A stretch of 64,000 nucleotides of DNA. Origin: Warburgia ugandensis (lineage: Eukaryota > Streptophyta > Magnoliopsida > Canellales > Canellaceae). The stretch's first letter is position 1, and every line of letters begins with the position of its first letter. The notes under the pieces are model-generated. The model was not told where the DNA came from. It was given only the letters and a program-made list of their open reading frames with translations, and ran no database searches. This document shows, piece by piece, positions 1-13,157 of this stretch. The translations under genes were made by a program, and so were the position numbers. Location of the stretch: positions 33,834,684 through 33,898,683 of the forward strand of contig CP141128.1 of assembly GCA_035236585.1 (NCBI GenBank), given 5' to 3'.

Positions 1-114
1 GTACATTATTGCTAGTAGTGGAGATTGTAGTGGGAATGGAGAATGCATTAGTAATTAAAAATTCTAAAGTAATAAAATATCTTATCAAAAGAAATGATAA
101 AAAATTCAAATTTG

Positions 115-125
115 GCTATAAATAT
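115..125 (+). promoter_or_regulatory. TATA box of LTR A copy 1
   Basis: The motif GCTATAAATAT occupies the same relative place as CCTATAAATA in the other two A copies (33259-33268 and 60978-60987, both on the minus strand). Agreement among three diverged copies supports a core promoter that would start retroelement transcription about 30 bp downstream. Confidence 0.55.
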
Positions 126-481
126 GTCCCAAAAATTTCCAAAAATTTTCACAACCTTAACCATGAAATTTTCAAATCTTCCCTGGAATTTCAGCCCCAA
201 ATTCCCATTCATCCCTCCCCAAACTCTCTTTTCCTTATTTCTCTCTCCTCTTTCTAATTGGAACAAGAGACCTAAATTCAATTAGGCGCTCTGTTCCAGG
301 AAGAATCTCATCAATTCCACCGTCCATAACATTCTATACTACAGTATATACAAAAACCCCAATCAATTTCAAGATCCAACGGTTCCAACAACAGAAAATC
401 ACAAAAAGGTGGATAATTGGGCTATATTATCATCAACCGGTAATTCTCTCAAATTGGACATCAATTAGATTGTTTTTCTCT

Positions 482-494
482 AATCAGGTAGGTG
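482..494 (+). promoter_or_regulatory. splice-donor-like motif in LTR A
   Basis: The motif TCAGGTAGGTGG fits a plant 5' splice-site consensus (AG/GTAGGT). Similar motifs occur in LTR B (18645, 19102, 52202, 52659), LTR E (54580) and LTR C (63739). Whether it is used as a splice donor cannot be told from sequence alone. Confidence 0.3.
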
Positions 495-1320
495 GAACTA
501 CTTCCCATACATATTTATTATGTTTTAATATAATTTTTATTTTTCCATAATTTAATTTGAATGAAAAATGACAAAAATAAAGTAAATACCAGACCCTTCA
601 AATTATGGTGATAGAGAGCTCAGATTGAAATTCTGAGCTTTCCAACTAGGGTACAATTTTCAAGAAAATCTAACAAGGTTTGGACCCTCAATTGAGAGAG
701 ATTAATTCTGGTGGGCCCAGATCAAATCTGGACCTTAGGAACGGCTGAAAACTTCAATTTAAGATTGTGGAGTCATATGAACTCCAAATTGAGATAAGAA
801 AGAAACTATGGAAAGCTTGTAATGTCTAGTTTCTAATGAAGTCATAATATTTCTAAAATTTATTTCTGTATTTTTCTGTATTTTGGAAATAAGTGTCCAA
901 TTTCTAAGATCTTCAAGATCTGAGGTGATCAGATCTTGGAAATTTATTTTAGTGATGATATAATAATGTAATAAAGTAATATCTATGGTTAATTTGGACA
1001 AATCTTGGATAAAATAGGGGATCTACCCTTTATGGTAGAAAAACCCTAAAATAAAAATAAAAAAATACAAAGGGATCCACTTGATCAATGAGATCAAGTA
1101 TGATCAGATCCTTGGGATGGATTAAAGGGATGATATTATGATGGAATCCAGTTAGATCATGGATGAAATGTGACAAAATCAAGTGGATATGATTTTTGGA
1201 TCTTAATGGATTAAAAGCCCTAAAGGTAATTGAAACCCTTGATCTAAAGAAAAACACCTAAGATCTAATGGTTAGATCATATTTAAAGGTTTATAATAAT
1301 CTTAATAAAATTAGTTTAAT

Positions 1321-1426
1321 TGTCTTTTATTGGATATAGAAGTGTAAATGTGATTTATGTTTTAAGTTTTAATTGTCTTTTATTGGATATAGAAGTGTAA
1401 ATCTGATTTATGTTCTAAGTTAGAAA
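1321..1426 (+). repeat. 53-bp tandem duplication inside LTR A
   Basis: Two direct copies with period 53 (starts at 1321 and 1374), each opening with TGTCTTTTATTGGATATAG. They differ at only a few positions, so the duplication is younger than the surrounding LTR decay. Confidence 0.85.
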
Positions 1427-3534
1427 GCATGATAGTGTAATCTTTAAATTTTAGTATGATATGCCCTAAATGAGTAATTTGTTAGTAGATTTGATTATCT
1501 TAGGTTCATGTTAGTGTAAATTAGGATTTAAACATGATTTCATTATGATAGAAGATGTGTTTCATAACTTAGGATCATGTTAGTTTTATTTCACTAGCTT
1601 AAGTTACATTCATAGGAAGAATGTTAGTATATAGTTGTTAAACTTATATTTGATTTATGCTTTCAAGTTTATGATTTACTTATTGTCAAATTTTATTCAA
1701 TTGTTAAGTAATTGTTAAGATATAAGGAGCATAAATCACCAAAAATGTAAACTAATGAAATATAGAAATTCATGGCCAACTAAGATGAATGAATGATTTT
1801 GACTTAATAAGGGCTATAGTTAGTAGGACAATATAAGGAATGATTTATCATTTCCTTGGCCCAAAGTAGGAAAATAATGAACATCCATGGATGACATTGT
1901 GCATATCCATGGAAATTAATTAAAATCAATTAGAGAAGGAACTTAAGGTAAAGAGCTCATAGGAACCTTGTCAAAGGTTGAGCTAGTACCACTCCAGTGG
2001 ACTCTGAACATTGTGGTTATAGGGGGTATACAAGAGCTAAGTGCTTTTCCCTCACCTCCCATTGACGTAAGAGAGGTCTAAACGCCTCCTTACATGAGGG
2101 TTGTATTAACCACTTTTTGAGTAGACTTTAACTGGTAAGTACTGGTCATCCTGAAATAAGGAGGAGTTGTCTAGTGATAGGAAGAAATAAATTATCTTCA
2201 ACCAAGTAAGACACTAACTGGTTGAATAATAATAAGAACATAAAAAGATAGCAAATTATCTAACCCTAATAAAAATAGTAAGTGAGATAAGGATGATCAA
2301 ACAAGATGAGATCTTGTATGATCAAAAACAGTAAGGAAAAAGAAACATCAATGTAAATTAGATTGTTATGTATGATATAGATAGTATTTGTATAGATGAT
2401 ATTAAACCCATGGATATAGGATATTCAAGCAAGAAAGATTCAGATCATCCTACATAAGGATGATCAAAAGACCATGTAGTATGTACCCTTGATTAGAAAA
2501 ATGACATTATACATATGATTTGACAGATATATGTTGATCGAGACTATGGCAGATTTCAAGGAGTAAGAATACCTTATTGAGGTAGGTGGATTATTAAGAA
2601 TGCCTTTACATAAAGATACATGTCTAATACATGATCTTATGTTTTGAAGTATTAACATGTATGATACCAATATATTAAGGTAAATACCTCAAATTGAAAT
2701 ATGATCCAACCAAATGATGAGGAAACTAAGTATTAAATGGTCAAGTTGAGAATTGAGAACAACCCTAAGTGAATAGGAAAGTAGAAAATATTCCAGTCCT
2801 AGATAAACAGACAGATAGTCTGATATGTATAAGTATTATTTTACATACAAGCTTGGAGGCTTGAGATTTTATTTTAAACAGGCATAGGCCTGGGGATGCT
2901 ATGCTAGGAGAGTTAAGAGGGTTTGGCCACCCACTCTCTGTAACTTGATGATATTGAATACCAAGCCTAAGAAAGGCTAAAAGTCGGGTGGGGCATTTAT
3001 GGGAAGGCCACCACTGTGACAGCCATGGTCCTCCCATATGGACATGGATATTGTAATTTCGACTGAGAATGGCATAAGTGGATTATTGAACAGTTATCCG
3101 GGCGCGCTGTATGGATCAGACTGCAAGCATAGTAGTCCTTGATTATTTTGCATTATGATGCATATGAATTTGGCATAGTGAAATGCCTTAAGGGATGACA
3201 TGATGAAATGTCAGGTAATTGTATATTACCAATATTTTTCCCAAGAAGGGAAATTCCCTGCATAGTAACTCGCTGAGATACAAATCTCTTATAATGAAAG
3301 GAGTTGATCAGCTTTGTATAGAAATGATTCTTGATTATTTTTACATTTTTAACGGATTTTTCCTTATACAATATGTATGCATAAAGGTGAACACAAATGA
3401 CAAGGAAATGAGATGTCCTTATAACTAATAGTTATTAATGAATGTGTTTATCATAGAACAAATTATGGGATACTTGAATATTGAGATTATACTGTCAATA
3501 ACTTATATTCTTATCCCCTACCAAGCATAGCTTG

Positions 3535-3574
3535 CTGAGATATTGTAAATGTTCGAATGTTTACAATATCTCAG
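3535..3574 (+). repeat. LTR hairpin (15-bp stem)
   Basis: Inverted repeat with arms CTGAGATATTGTAAA and TTTACAATATCTCAG around a 10-base loop, about 400 bp before the LTR end. It is present in all three A copies, and a hairpin of different sequence sits at the matching place in LTR B copy 2. It may be a structured RNA element near the R/U5 part of the transcript; function unknown. Confidence 0.7.
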
Positions 3575-3977
3575 ATACAGAGAAGGAGACTTAAGAGCTC
3601 AAGACTTGAAGAACAATTGAAGAATAAGTAATTAGGGTATATCTCTTGAAACATTGTATTAGAACATGTATTGAATTTTGAACTTTGTAATTTGTATTGT
3701 ATATTTGGACAAGTATTGTAAGGATACAATGGGTTGTGTACTGTGAACCACTGGATGGATCCTGAAGTTTAATAAAAGAATATTCCTTCAATGGAATTTT
3801 ATCTTATACAAAATTCTACTTATGTTATGTATGAGGTGGTGACTTAGGTTTTACAAAACAAATTCTAAAGAAAAGAATTTTCACTGCTTTAGTTTGCGAA
3901 AATTTTTTTTACTCTAAGGGCCCTATCTTTACAAAATGTATTATAAAATGTGTTATAAAAACCTGGGTCGCCACAGT

Positions 3978-3989
3978 TGGTATCAAAGC
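3978..3989 (+). other. retrotransposon primer-binding site (tRNA-iMet)
   Basis: TGGTATCAAAGC begins two bases after the LTR end. It differs at one place from TGGTATCAGAGC, the usual complement of the initiator-methionine tRNA 3' end used by plant Ty3/gypsy and Ty1/copia elements to prime reverse transcription. Confidence 0.85.
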
Positions 3990-4104
3990 ATTCATCTAGT
4001 AACAGTACAATCCCAATATGTCCAAGGGAGAATTGACAATCCAAATTTAGATTAAGATAGATATAGTATAAGGAATACTTATAGAAATTTTGGTTTATGA
4101 GCAG

Positions 4105-4260
4105 ATGCCGCCCAAGAGAGTTACAGGGTAGACAGCTCAAGGTACTTCAGAAAACCATATGGAGGAATTATCAATGAGCAATATGGAAGAAATGGTAATA
4201 AGAGTATTGAGGAACCTTATTCCTAATATTCCTACTGACCCAAAGTTCATCACCTCCCGT
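4105..4260 (+). pseudogene. gag N-terminus, Ty3/gypsy family A (broken)
   Basis: Start of a Gag capsid gene, 130 bp downstream of the LTR. Translation from ATG at 4105 gives MPPKRVTG, then a stop, then an in-frame tail rich in Met and Glu ending in an NLIPNIPTDPK-like stretch. The MPP start with basic residues just after the leader is usual for plant chromovirus Gag. Only about 50 codons remain before the sequence runs into the tandem array, so nearly all of gag and all of pol are lost. Certainty comes mainly from position (LTR, primer site, leader, ATG). Confidence 0.6.
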
Positions 4261-4261
4261 T

Positions 4262-7200
4262 GAAGTTCCTAGTATACATGCACAAGCTCACTTCAAATAC
4301 TTGGATATTCCTAAACATAATGACTAAACTTTGGAAGTCATTTGATGATCCTTCGAACAATGTGTGGATAATTTAGATTCTCAGAAGTCCCAAATCACAA
4401 TGACAAAACAATACAAGTCCTTTGAGCTCCCTGGCACAATGTTAAATCGCTATGAGTCCTAGTAAGTGTTCAAACACCATGTCTAAACTCTATAAGCTAT
4501 TGTTTGATCCTTCCTATAAGATCTAAGTAATTTAAGTGCCAAGAAGTCCAAGGCACAACACCAAAGATTTAGATGCCCTTAGAAGTCTTTAAGAACAAAG
4601 TTAAATCACTTTGAGTCCTGGGATGTTCCCAAATGTAATGTCTCAACTTTTCTAGCCATTGGATCATCCTTGACAACTGTCCTGGCAACTAAAATGCTAG
4701 GAAGACTCAAGGCACAATGTCTATACAATACATGTCTCTTAGAAGTCCCTAGGCAGAATGTCAAATTACTGAGTGATGGGATGTTCCCAAACACAATGTC
4801 TAAACTTTTCAAGCTATTGGATGACCCTTGGAACAATGTCTGAGCATGTTAAGTTGTGGGATGTCCTATGGTACAATGTCAAAACATTATGTGTCCTTGG
4901 TAGTTCTTAGGGAGAATGTCAAATTACATCGAATCCTGGGTAGTTCCCAAACAAAATATACAAAATTTTCAAGCTATTGAATGATCCTAGCAACACTGTC
5001 CAAGTAATGTAAATAGGGACAAAGTTAAATCACTTCTAGTCATGGGATGTTCCCAAACACAATGTCAGAACTCTTAAAACTTTTGGATGATCCATGTCAC
5101 AATGTCCATGCACATTAAATGCTGATAATTCTGAGGCAAAATGTCAACATGCCCTTGGATATCCCTAGGCACAAAGTCAAATCACTTCAAGTCCTAGGAT
5201 GTTCCCAAGCACAATATCTAAACTTTTTAAATAGTTGGACTATCCTTGGCACAATGTCAAAGAGCAAAATCATTGGTAAATTCAAGTCATGAGGTCAAAA
5301 TATTATATGTCCATGAAAGTCCTTAGGTAGAAAGTCAAATCACATCAAGTCTAGGTATGTTCCCAAACACAATGTCTGAAGTTTTCAAATCACATGTTGA
5401 TCCATGGCCCAATGCCTTGGCATTTTATGCGCTAAGAAGTCCTGAAACACAATGGCAAAAGATTTTTATGTCCTTGGGTATCCCCAAGCGCAAAGTCAAT
5501 TCACTTTGAGTTTTGGAATGTTCCCAAACACATTATCTAAAGTTTTCAAGCTGTTGGATGATCTTTGGCCCAATACCCGAGCAATTTAAATGCTAAGAAG
5601 TCCCATGGCACACTGTCGAAACATTGCATGTCCTTGAAAGTTCCTAGGCACAATGACACTTCGAATCTTGGGTGTTCCCAAACACAATGTCTAAACTTTT
5701 CAAGTCATTGGATGATCCTCGGAGCGATATACAAGCATGTGAAGCAATACAAATTCCCAAGGAATAATGTCAAAAAAATACATGGCAGTAGGCATCCTTA
5801 GTTGTAAAATCATATCACTTCAAGTCCGAAGAAGTTCCCAAACACAACGCCTAAACCTTTCATGCCATTAAAAGTCCCATTACACATGGTTTGGGTACTA
5901 TAAGTGCTAGGAAGTCCCGTGGCACAATGGGAAAATATTAAATGCCCTTGGATGTGCCTAGGCACAAATTTAAATTGCTTCGAGTCCAGTGAAGTTCCCA
6001 AACACAATGTCTTACTTTTCAAGTTATTGCATGATCCTTGGCACAAGGTTAGGGCACTTTAAGTGATGAGAAGTCGCATGGCACAATGCCAAAATTTTAT
6101 GTTCTTAGAACTTCCTATGCACATATACAAATTAATTTGAGTCCTAGGATGTTTTGAATTTTACATTTGAAGTCTTTAGCTGATCCTTGGTGCAATGTCT
6201 GAGTATGTTAAGAACTACAAAATCCTAAGGATGAAATGTCAAAGCAATACATATCATTGGATGTCCCTGGGCATAAAGTGAAATCACTTTGAGTCCTAAG
6301 AAATTCCCAAACACAACATCTAAGCTTTTGAAGACATTGGAAGATCCTTTGCATAATGCTTGAGAATGGTAAGCATTGGAAAGTCCAAAGGCACAATGCT
6401 AAAAATTTTCATGTCCCTAGATGTTCCTAGGCGCATTGTCAAATCCCTTCAAGCCCTAGGATGCTCCCAAACACAATGACTAAACATTTCAAGGCACTGG
6501 AGGATCCTTGGCACAATATTTGAGCTCTGGTAAATGCTGGCAAGTCCCAAGGCAGAATGTGAACGTGTCCTTAGATGTACGACCATGTTAAACACCTGAA
6601 ACTCCTCATGCCAATGTCATAACATACATATCATTCGATGTCGCTAGGCACAAAGTCAAATCACTTCGAGTACCAAGATGCTCCCAAAGACAACGTCTAA
6701 TCTTTTCATGCCATTGGATGATACTTGGCACAATGTCCAAGCAACTTAAATGCTAAGAATTCCCAAAGTACAATGTCAAGTTGCTTCTAGCCTTAGGATG
6801 TTCCAAAACACATTGTTTAAACATTTCAAGCCACTGGATGATCCTTTTGGCATAATGTCTGGGCACTTTAAGCTCTGGGAAGACCCATGGCACAATGTCA
6901 AAACGTTACTTGTCCGTCGAAGTCCTTGGGCCCAAAGTTAAATCACTTCAAGAGTCTTAGGATGTTCCTAAGCCCAACCTCTAAACATTTCAAACCACTG
7001 GATGATCCTTAGTACATTTTTCAAGCAAGTTAAGCATTAGGGAGTGCCAAGGCACAATATTAAAATAGTACATGTCCTTAAAAGTCCCCTAGGAACAACA
7101 TCAAATCACTTCAAGCCTTGGGATGATCCTTTTGGCACAATGTCTGTGCACATTAAGCTCTTGGAAGTACCATTACATAATGTCTTTAAAATTGCATATC

Positions 7201-10200
7201 CATGGAAGTCCTTAGGCACAAAGTCAAATCACTTCAAATACTGGGATATTCCCAAACATAATGACTTAAAATTTAAAGTAGTTTGATGATCCTTATTACA
7301 ATATCCAAGCAATTTAAATTTTAGGAAGTCCCAAAGCACAATGACAAAAAAATACAAGTCCTTGGAAGTCCCTGGGCACAATGTCAAATCGCTTCAAGTT
7401 GTAGGAAGTTCCCAAACACAATGTCCAAACTTATTAAGCTGTTGAATGATCATTGCCATAAGATCTAAGTACTTTAAGAGCCATGAAGTCTAAGGCACAA
7501 TGCTAATGCTTTAGATGCCCATGGAAGACCTAGGCACAAAGTTAAATCACTTCAAGTACTGGAATGTTCCCAAATGCAATGTCTATACTTTGAAGCCATT
7601 GCATGACCATTAACAAATGTCCAAGAACCTAAAATGCTGGGATGACCCAAGCACATTGTTTAATCAATACACATCCCTTGCAAGTCCTTAGGCACTGGTG
7701 AATCACTTCAAGTAATGGGATGTTCCAAAACACAAAGTCTAAACTTTTCAAACCTTTGAATGACCCTTGGCACAATGTTTAAGCACGTTAGGTGGTTGGA
7801 TGCCCTATGGTGCAATGTCAAAACATTATGTGTCCTTAAAAGTTTAGGCACAATGTCCAATTACTTCGAGTCCTAGGTAGTTCCCAAACACTATCTCCAA
7901 ATTTTTCAAGATGATCCTGGCCAAATGTTGGGGCAATATAAATAGGGACAAAGTTAAATCACTTTTAATACTAGGATGTTTGCGAACACAATGTCACAAC
8001 TCTTTGAAATGTTGGATGATGCTCGGCACAATGTCCAAGCACGTTAAATGCAGGTAAGTCCTTGGCACCATGTCAACATGTCCTTGGATGTCCTTAGGCA
8101 CAAAGTCAAATAACTTCGAGTCCAAAGATGCTCCCTAGCACAATGTCTAAACTTTTCAAGCCATTGGACTATCCTTGGCACAATGTTAGAGAGCATAAAT
8201 CATTGGTAAATCCAAGTTACAATGTCAAAATATTATATGTCTCTTGGATGATCCTTGGCATAAAGTTTGAGCACTTTAAGTATTGAAAAGTCCCAAAGCA
8301 CTATCAAAATATTACATGTCCATTGAAGTCCACAGGCCAAAGCCAAATCACTTGATTTTAGGGATGTTCTAAGGCACAATGTCTAAACTTTGCACACCCT
8401 TGAATTGAATGAGACTTGGCATAATGTCCAAGAACTTTAAGTGACGGGAAGACCCAAGGCACAATGCCAAAATATTATATGTCCTTGGGTGTCCCTAGTG
8501 ACAAAGTCATATCACTTCGTTCCCTGGGATGTTCCCAAACATAACGTCTAAACTTTTCTGCCGTTGGGTCAATGGTCGAGCATGTTAACCAGTGGGAAAT
8601 CCAACTCACAATGTCAAAACATTGCATGTCTAAGGATGTCCATGGCCAAAAGTCTTATCACTTCATGTACTTGGATATTCTCAAACATAATGACTAAAGT
8701 TTTCAAGTCATTTGATGATCCTTGGCACAATGTCTGGGCAATTTAAATTCTAGGAAGCCCAAAGTACAATGACAAAACAATACAAGTCCTTGGAACTCCC
8801 TCGGCACATTGTCAAATCACTTCGAGTCGTAGGAAGTTCCTGAACACAATATCTAAACTTTTCAAGCTGTTGTTTGCTCCTTGCCATAAGATCTAAGTAC
8901 TTTAAGTCTCAAGAAGTCCGAGGCACAATGCCAAAGCTTTAAATGACCTTAGAAGTCCCTAGGCACAAGTTAAATCACTTCAAATCCTGAGATGTTCCCA
9001 AATGCAATGTCTAAACTTTTTGGAAGACCCTGATAATTGCCTTAGAAATAAAAATACTGGGAAGACTCAAGGCACAAAGTCTAAACAATACATGTTCCTT
9101 GGAAGTCCCTTGGCACAATGTCGAATCACTTTGAGTAATGGGGATGTTCCCAAAAACAATGTCTAAACTTTTCAAGCCATTAGATGATCCTTGACACAAT
9201 ATTTAAGCATGTTAAGTGGTGGGATGTCCTGTGGTACAATGTCAAAACATTATTCTTGCTTGATAGTCGTTAGGGATAATATTGAATTACTTCGAGTCTT
9301 GGGTAGTTCCCCAACACAATCTCTAACTTTTTCAGGCTGTTGGATGATCTTGCCTACATTGTTCGGGCAATGTATTTAGGGACAAAGTTAAATCACTTCT
9401 AGTCTTGGGATTTTTGTAAATATAATGTCAGAACTCTTAAAAATGTTGGATGATCCACAACACAGTGTCCTGGCATGTTAAATGTTGATAAGTCCAAGGC
9501 ACATGTCAACATATCCTTGGATGTCTTTAGGCACAAAGTCAAATCACTTCGAGTCCTAGGATGTTCCCAAACACCATTTTAAACTTTTTAAACCAATGAA
9601 CTATGCTTGGTACAATGTCAGAGGGCATAAATCATTGATAAATCCAAGTCACAATGTCAAAATATTATATGCCCATGGATGTCCCTAGGCACAAAGTCAA
9701 ATTACTTCAAGCCGAGGGTGTTCCCAAACACAATGCCTGAAATTTTCAAATCACATGATAATCCTTGGTCTAATGCCTTAGCATATGCTAAGAAGTCCCG
9801 AGGCACAATGCCAAAAGATTAAATGTTCTTGGCTATGCCCAGGCACAAAGTCAAATCACATGGATTTTTGGGATGTTCCCAAACACATTGTCTAAACTTT
9901 TCAAGCTATTGGAGGATCCTTGGCACAATATTTGGGCAATTTAAATGCTGAGAAGTGCCATGGCACATTGCCAAAACATTAGATGTCCTTGAAAGTTCCT
10001 AGGCACAATGACACTTCAAGTCCTTGGTGTTTTCAAACACAATGTTTAAACTTTTCAAGTTGTTGGATGATCCTCGGAGCAATATACAATCATGCAAAGC
10101 ACTACGAAGTCCCAATGAATAATTTCAAAACAATACATGTCAGTGGGCATCCCTAGTTATAAAGTCATATCACTTCAAATCCTCGGAAGTTCCCATGGCA

Positions 10201-10970
10201 TGATGGCAGAACATTAAATGTCCTTGAATGTGCTTAGGCACAAATTTAAATTGCTTTGAGCCTTGGCCAAACACAACATTTAACTTCTCAAGTTATTACA
10301 TGATCCTTGGCACAAGGTTGGGACACTTTAAGTAATGGGAAGTCCCATGGAACATTGCCAAAACATTAAATGTCCTTGGAACTCCCTACACACAAAGACA
10401 AATCACTTTGAGTCCTAGGATGTTTCAAAAGAAAATGTCTATACTTTTCAAGTCTTTGGCTAATCCTTGGTGCAATGTCTGACTACCTTAAACGCTACAA
10501 AATCCCATGGAAGTAATGTCAATACAATACATGTCATTGGATGCCCATGGGCACAAAATCAAATCACTTCGAGTCCTAGGAAGTTCCTAAACACAACATC
10601 TAAGCTCTTCAAGATGTTGGATGATCCTTTGCGCACAAGCTCCTGCCAATTTAAATGTTGGGACATCATAAGGCACAATGTCAAAAGATTGCATACCTAT
10701 GGAAGCCTCTAGGCACAAAGCCAAATCACTTCAAGCATTGGGATGTTCCCATATACAATGTCTAAACTTCTTAGATGTTGAATGATGATAGGCACAATGT
10801 ATGGGCAATTTAAATGATGTGAAATCCCACGTCACATGATCAAAACAATACATGACCTTGGAAGTTCCTAGGCACAATGTCAAATCACTTCAAGTCTTAG
10901 AATGTTTTGGAACATAATGTTTAATCTTTTCAAGCCATTGCATGATCCTTGACACAATATCTAGGCACTT
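4262..10970 (+). repeat. 160-bp tandem repeat array, block 1
   Basis: About 42 units of a diverged satellite-like repeat. A typical unit is 4711-4869 (159 bp). Each unit holds four 40-bp monomers, each beginning near GGCACAATGTC. The monomer cores are CAAAACATTACATGTCC, CAAATCACTTCGAGTCC, TAAACTTTTCAAGCC and CGAGCACTTTAAGTGC. Many units carry deletions, for example around 5000 and 7920. Marker units recur inside the block: one with GGATATTC and AAACATAATGACT at about 4300, 7240 and 8670, and one with GGAGCAATAT or GGAGCGATAT at about 5722 and 10076, showing higher-order structure. Open frames of 60-80 codons here arise by chance from repeat phase and are not genes. Confidence 0.9.
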
Positions 10971-13143
10971 TCGTTTCATCTCAGGTTTTTCTAATAGTTT
11001 TTAACAAAATCTTTTGCTATTGTAGAGCCTTGAGTTTGAAAAACTATTTAAAAGCCAAACAGCTGAAACATATTTCAAGATAAGACTTTTAAAAAAAAAT
11101 CCCCAGTGCCATTTTTCTTTTCAAAAATAAGGATTTGTAGGGAAATGAGCACTACATTTCTAACAAAATTTTAGTAGAGTCTTGCCTATATTTTGGACCC
11201 AGTGCATTTCATGCATATGATACGTTAACCTGATAAACATAATATATATAAAATCACAAAGGAGACTCTATCTTCCCCTAAAATGAATCCATACACACAT
11301 GTTTGTTCACATTTAAATGAAAGGAAACATTTTGTAGTGTCGAAAGGCTAGGAATTTGATCAACATCCCCAAAACCACTCCAGTCATAGCCACATTCATA
11401 ACTCCAATTTACATGCTTACATGTAATTAAAGCAAAGTCATATTAAGTCAAACATTAAATAAATTCACAAGATCATCAACTACATTACAAACCTATTTGT
11501 TATACGTTTTTGCCTCTATGTCTCATTTCTTTAAACCCGAGACATTGTAAACAATTAACAATGTCTTCATTGAATATGAAGTTTCACATAATCACATGTT
11601 ATACAATTGAGTGAAATATGAAGCATAATGAGAAGTACAACACAACTCTACAATCTCAATAATTTCTTACAAATCAAGGGCATTGATAAACTAATTCAAA
11701 TTATCAATTTCAATATCCATGCATGTTCTTTTCAAAGAAAATAGTAACCTTTGTGAGGTATCTTACAAGATATGAAAGATTGCCACAACTAATGTCATGC
11801 ATTATCTCATAAATATACTCATCCAAACTGGATTGTGAATCATCGTAAAAAATCAATAGATGAAAAGCATTTAAAATATAAAATACTTAAATATGATTAA
11901 TGTATCTCAACAAGTATACATATATGGATAATACCATCTGAACCTCCTCGAGATCTCGCAAGAGCAAAAATACTCACAATCCTTCGACCATTTGTCTTTG
12001 GTCATGATACTCATTATAGAATTGAAATCTTAGGGTGCCACACACCTTTACTATCATGCTATATACATATGAATCTCAAAATAATGGACCCTCTAGGTAT
12101 AAACCAGACCTAATGTCAAATTCGGGTTCAAAAATGCAAGGGCAACATCTAATCATCAATTTTACAACCTAACCTAACATTTCATTGATCTAATGGACGA
12201 CTAAAATTGTTCGATCAATCTCAGGCTTGGATCAATGATTTCTGCCAATCTGAGCCATTGTGGGTCCATGTTCATGCATTTCTATTCATATATTAAGAAA
12301 TCAATGGTTGGGTCTTCCATAAAACCTAGATTTAGGATGAAATCGTACAGATTTAGCCTAAAAATTCAAATCAAGAGTTAGGTTTTATGGATCTTACCTT
12401 CAAAACATGTCTCTGTGGTTCTTCCACCTTTGAATGAGTAGGATTGACTTGGTTTTTAAGTGAAACTCCCATGATGTCGTTGCACGCTACTCTCCTCTTC
12501 AATCAATGGGAAATAACGATGCAGATAATGCATTTTTCTTGGAGTTTTGGTTCTTGCTCATGCGCAAAAGAGAATGATCGGCTCAGATCAACAATTCGAG
12601 GGATCATCTTCTGCGACAAACCCCTGCAACTCCGGTGAACTTGGAACCTCTCTCTCTTCTCACCGGCATGAAGGGTTTCTCTGACATGCAGGGTTTCTCT
12701 TTTCCCCTTTCCTTTCCTTTTGTCTCCCTTCTCTATATCCTTCCTTCTTCCCCTTTTCAACTTCCTCCTCTTTGTTGGGTTTTCTCTATCTGTTGGGTTT
12801 AGGAAGAACAAACTGTGTGGGCTATTTCATTTGGTTTAAGAGAGAGGGAGTGCCAATATCAATTTGGCCCTCTCCTTCAGTAATATATTTATTTTTTCAA
12901 AAGTACTCTGATATGATAAATCATCAAGTCTCCTCCATCCGAACTTTAATTTCAATGTTCTTTGTGCCATTGGAATCATATCGATGTGTACTATTCATTT
13001 TTTATAGTTCCAAGTTCTAATTTTTAGTTTCCAAAGGGGTCAATTTCATAAAACTCAATTTTAGTAGATTCAATTCCTGATTTCATCTCACTTAAAATAT
13101 ATTAATTGTACAAAAAGGAACTTAGAAATTGAGAGTTGTTGCA
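10971..13143 (-). mobile_element. Ty3/gypsy LTR, family D, reversed, 5'-end portion
   Basis: LTR of a gypsy element on the minus strand. Its start (right edge, 13143) reads TGCAACAACTCTCAATTT on the minus strand, is preceded by a purine-rich tract, and is alignable with the starts of LTR B and C, including the region before the CT-rich block. The plus strand shows the CT-rich tract at about 12630-12780. The left edge abuts the satellite array without a recognisable LTR end, so it is probably truncated. Short open frames inside it (such as 12503-12811 minus) follow the purine-rich tract and are not credible genes. Confidence 0.65.
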
Positions 13144-13157
13144 TTCTCCCTCATAAG
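13144..13157 (-). other. polypurine tract of family D element
   Basis: On the minus strand CTTATGAGGGAGAA directly precedes the LTR start, the place where plus-strand DNA synthesis is primed in LTR retrotransposons. It matches the better preserved tracts at 28273-28284 and 61603-61614 in position. Confidence 0.6.

Larger units (their letters stand above)
1..3975 (+). mobile_element. Ty3/gypsy LTR, family A copy 1, 5' edge outside window
   Basis: Long LTR of a Ty3/gypsy element in forward orientation. The right end reads GTCGCCACA and is followed after two bases by a primer-binding site, so this is a 5' LTR. It aligns along its length with reversed copies at 29457-33848 and 57189-61600: shared landmarks are the TATA box, the 3'-proximal hairpin, the block around 2890-3010 with TTTGGCCACCC, and the final 250 bp. 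Those copies are about 4.4 kb, so roughly 400-500 bp of this one lie before the window. Very long LTRs of this kind are typical of the Tekay/Del chromoviruses; the clade call is inference. No long open frame is seen, as expected for an LTR. Confidence 0.85.

Noticed and set aside
4262-10970. CRISPR-like regular repeats
   Set aside because: The repeats are contiguous 40-bp monomers with no unique spacers, and the setting is a eukaryotic genome.
12503-12811. 102-codon minus-strand frame rich in Lys, Arg and Glu
   Set aside because: It is the purine-rich strand of LTR D, the expected by-product of a GA-rich tract.
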